From CAZEFK01 sp964511405 (lineage in GTDB: Bacteria > Pseudomonadota > Alphaproteobacteria > Elsterales > Elsteraceae), in NCBI GenBank assembly GCA_964511405.1, contig CAZEFK010000059.1, positions 1-34,805 on the forward strand: DNA of 34,805 nucleotides, given 5' to 3'. The notes below the pieces were generated by a model, which made no database searches, was not told where the DNA came from, and worked only from the letters and a program-made list of their open reading frames with translations. Positions 33,712 through 34,805 of this stretch are shown piece by piece (position 1 is the stretch's first letter; the number at the start of each line of letters is the position of its first letter). The position numbers and the translations under genes are program-made.

Positions 33712-33744
33712 TTCGGTTTCGAATGTTTTGGTTTCGGTTGCGAA
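33712..33744. promoter_or_regulatory. Tandem GlpR-like operator boxes upstream of glpD
   Basis: TTCG-GTTT-CGAA (33712-33723) and TTCG-GTTG-CGAA (33733-33744) are the same dyad repeated with a 21-bp period, two DNA turns. The E. coli GlpR operator has the same TTCG-N4-CGAA core. The first box starts 3 bases after the regulator's stop codon, in the 88-bp gap before glpD. Confidence 0.75.
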
Positions 33745-33796
33745 CGTGATCGCCGCGGATTATGGTGCCCGCCGATGGACTTCGAGGAGGCGGCCG

Positions 33797-34805
33797 GTGC
33801 CTGAGACACCCGCGGACCTGCTGATCGTGGGCGGCGGCATCAATGGCGTGGGCATCGCCCGCGACGCGGCGGGGCGGGGTCTGTCGGCCGTGGTCTGCGA
33901 GCAGGGCGACCTGGCCTCGGCCACCTCGTCGGCCAGCACCAAGCTGATCCATGGCGGCCTGCGCTACCTGGAGCATTACGAGTTCCGGCTGGTGCGCGAG
34001 TCGCTGCTCGAGCGCGAGGTGCTGCTGGCCAGCGCGCCGCACATCATCTGGCCGTTGTCCTTCGTGCTGCCGCACGAGCCGCATCTCCGGCCGGCCTGGC
34101 TGATCCGCCTGGGCCTGTTCCTGTACGACCATCTGGGCGGCCGCAAGCGCCTGCCCGGCTCGCGGGGGATCGACCTCACGCGCGATCCCGCCGGCCAGCC
34201 GCTGCAGGACAAGTTTCGCCGCGGCTTCGTCTACAGCGACTGCTGGGTCCAGGACAGCCGGTTGGTGGTGCTCAACGCGATCGATGCCGCCGAGCGCGGC
34301 GCCGCCATGCTGCCGCGCACCCGCTGCCTGTCGGCCCGGCGCGTGGGCGGCCTGTGGCAGGCCGAGCTGGAGGACGTCCGCACCGGTGCCCGCCGCACCA
34401 TGGCCGCGCGCGCCCTGGTCAACGCCGCCGGCCCCTGGGTCGACGCCATGCAGCGCCAAGTCCTGGGGCGCAACGCCCCGCGCAAGACGCGGCTGGTCAA
34501 AGGCAGCCACATCGTCGTGCCGCGCCTGTTCGAGGGCAGCCAGGCTTACATTCTGCAAAACAGCGACCGCCGCATCGTCTTCGCCATTCCCTACGAGGAC
34601 GATTTCACCCTGATCGGTACCACTGACGTGCCGTTCGAGGGCGACCCGGGCACGGTCAAAATCTCGGACGACGAGGTCGGCTATCTGTGCCGGGTCGCCT
34701 CCAGCTATTTCCGCCGGCCGATCGCCGAGCCGGACGTCGTCTGGACCTATTCCGGCGTGCGCCCGCTCTATGACGACAACACCGCGAACGTCTCGGCCGT
34801 CACCC
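33797..34805 (+). CDS. glpD: Aerobic glycerol-3-phosphate dehydrogenase, 5' part
   Basis: Reading is open to the right edge, giving the first ~336 residues of an expected ~500. The start is GTG 33797 with GGAGG 6 bp ahead. The FAD-binding motif LLIVGGGINGVGIARDAAGRG and the family block SATSSASTKLIHGGLRYLEHYEFRLV in two parts come next. KGSHIVVP, IPYEDDFTLIGTTD and YSGVRPLYDD then match GlpD. It is a membrane-associated flavoenzyme passing electrons from glycerol 3-phosphate to quinone. Polyol-phosphate dehydrogenases such as EryB are close relatives, and the adjacent sugar-type importer leaves that option open. It is probably repressed by the DeoR/GlpR-type protein encoded upstream. Confidence 0.92.
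   Translation, partial: MPETPADLLIVGGGINGVGIARDAAGRGLSAVVCEQGDLASATSSASTKLIHGGLRYLEHYEFRLVRESLLEREVLLASAPHIIWPLSFVLPHEPHLRPAWLIRLGLFLYDHLGGRKRLPGSRGIDLTRDPAGQPLQDKFRRGFVYSDCWVQDSRLVVLNAIDAAERGAAMLPRTRCLSARRVGGLWQAELEDVRTGARRTMAARALVNAAGPWVDAMQRQVLGRNAPRKTRLVKGSHIVVPRLFEGSQAYILQNSDRRIVFAIPYEDDFTLIGTTDVPFEGDPGTVKISDDEVGYLCRVASSYFRRPIAEPDVVWTYSGVRPLYDDNTANVSAVT

Overview
The window comes from a GC-rich Gram-negative bacterium. An lpxC-bamD-recN-ligA run (27.4 to 22.7 kb, minus strand) is the usual tail of the division and cell-wall cluster in Alphaproteobacteria. With the high GC, many ABC transporters and a small-molecule catabolic cluster, a Rhodospirillales-like soil or host-associated alphaproteobacterium is the best guess. 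The species cannot be fixed from this sequence.

Region 1 (1-6.6 kb) is accessory. It holds the tail of an Rpn/YhgA-type nuclease, an FAD monooxygenase divergent from an ArsR-type regulator, and an MFS drug-exporter gene broken by a frameshift. A two-gene cassette follows: a 459-aa polymorphic-toxin-like protein with an AHH-type HNH nuclease end, then an AT-richer 159-aa probable immunity protein starting on the next base. The cassette is bracketed by two directly repeated copies of the MFS promoter and first ~120 codons. The distal copy is a dead remnant. A strip of tandem hairpins, two of them terminator-like, precedes the toxin.

Region 2 (6.7-18 kb) looks like one catabolic island. A betaine-type ABC importer (proV-proW-proX) lies next to a six-gene operon: flavin reductase, aldehyde dehydrogenase, luciferase-like monooxygenase, alpha/beta hydrolase, carboxymuconolactone decarboxylase-like protein and NIPSNAP protein. 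A PucR-family regulator and a divergent PF06684 'amino acid synthesis' protein follow. The set suggests uptake and oxidative opening of a betaine-like or N-heterocyclic compound. The substrate is unknown.

Region 3 (18-22.7 kb) carries an ArsR-SRPBCC-GFA set with a very clear operator, a MipA/OmpV outer-membrane protein divergent from an OmpR/EnvZ-like two-component pair, and a small Tyr/Gly-rich lipoprotein.

Region 4 (22.7-28.4 kb) is the core operon lpxC-bamD-recN-ligA, here not preceded by ftsZ. Divergent from it, region 5 (28.7-34.8 kb) encodes a ribose-type sugar ABC importer with two permeases fused in one chain and a single-domain ATPase, then a DeoR/GlpR regulator and the start of glpD. 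The glpD promoter carries two TTCG-N4-CGAA boxes exactly 21 bp apart, a GlpR-like operator.

No tRNA, rRNA, CRISPR array or intact insertion sequence was recognised.
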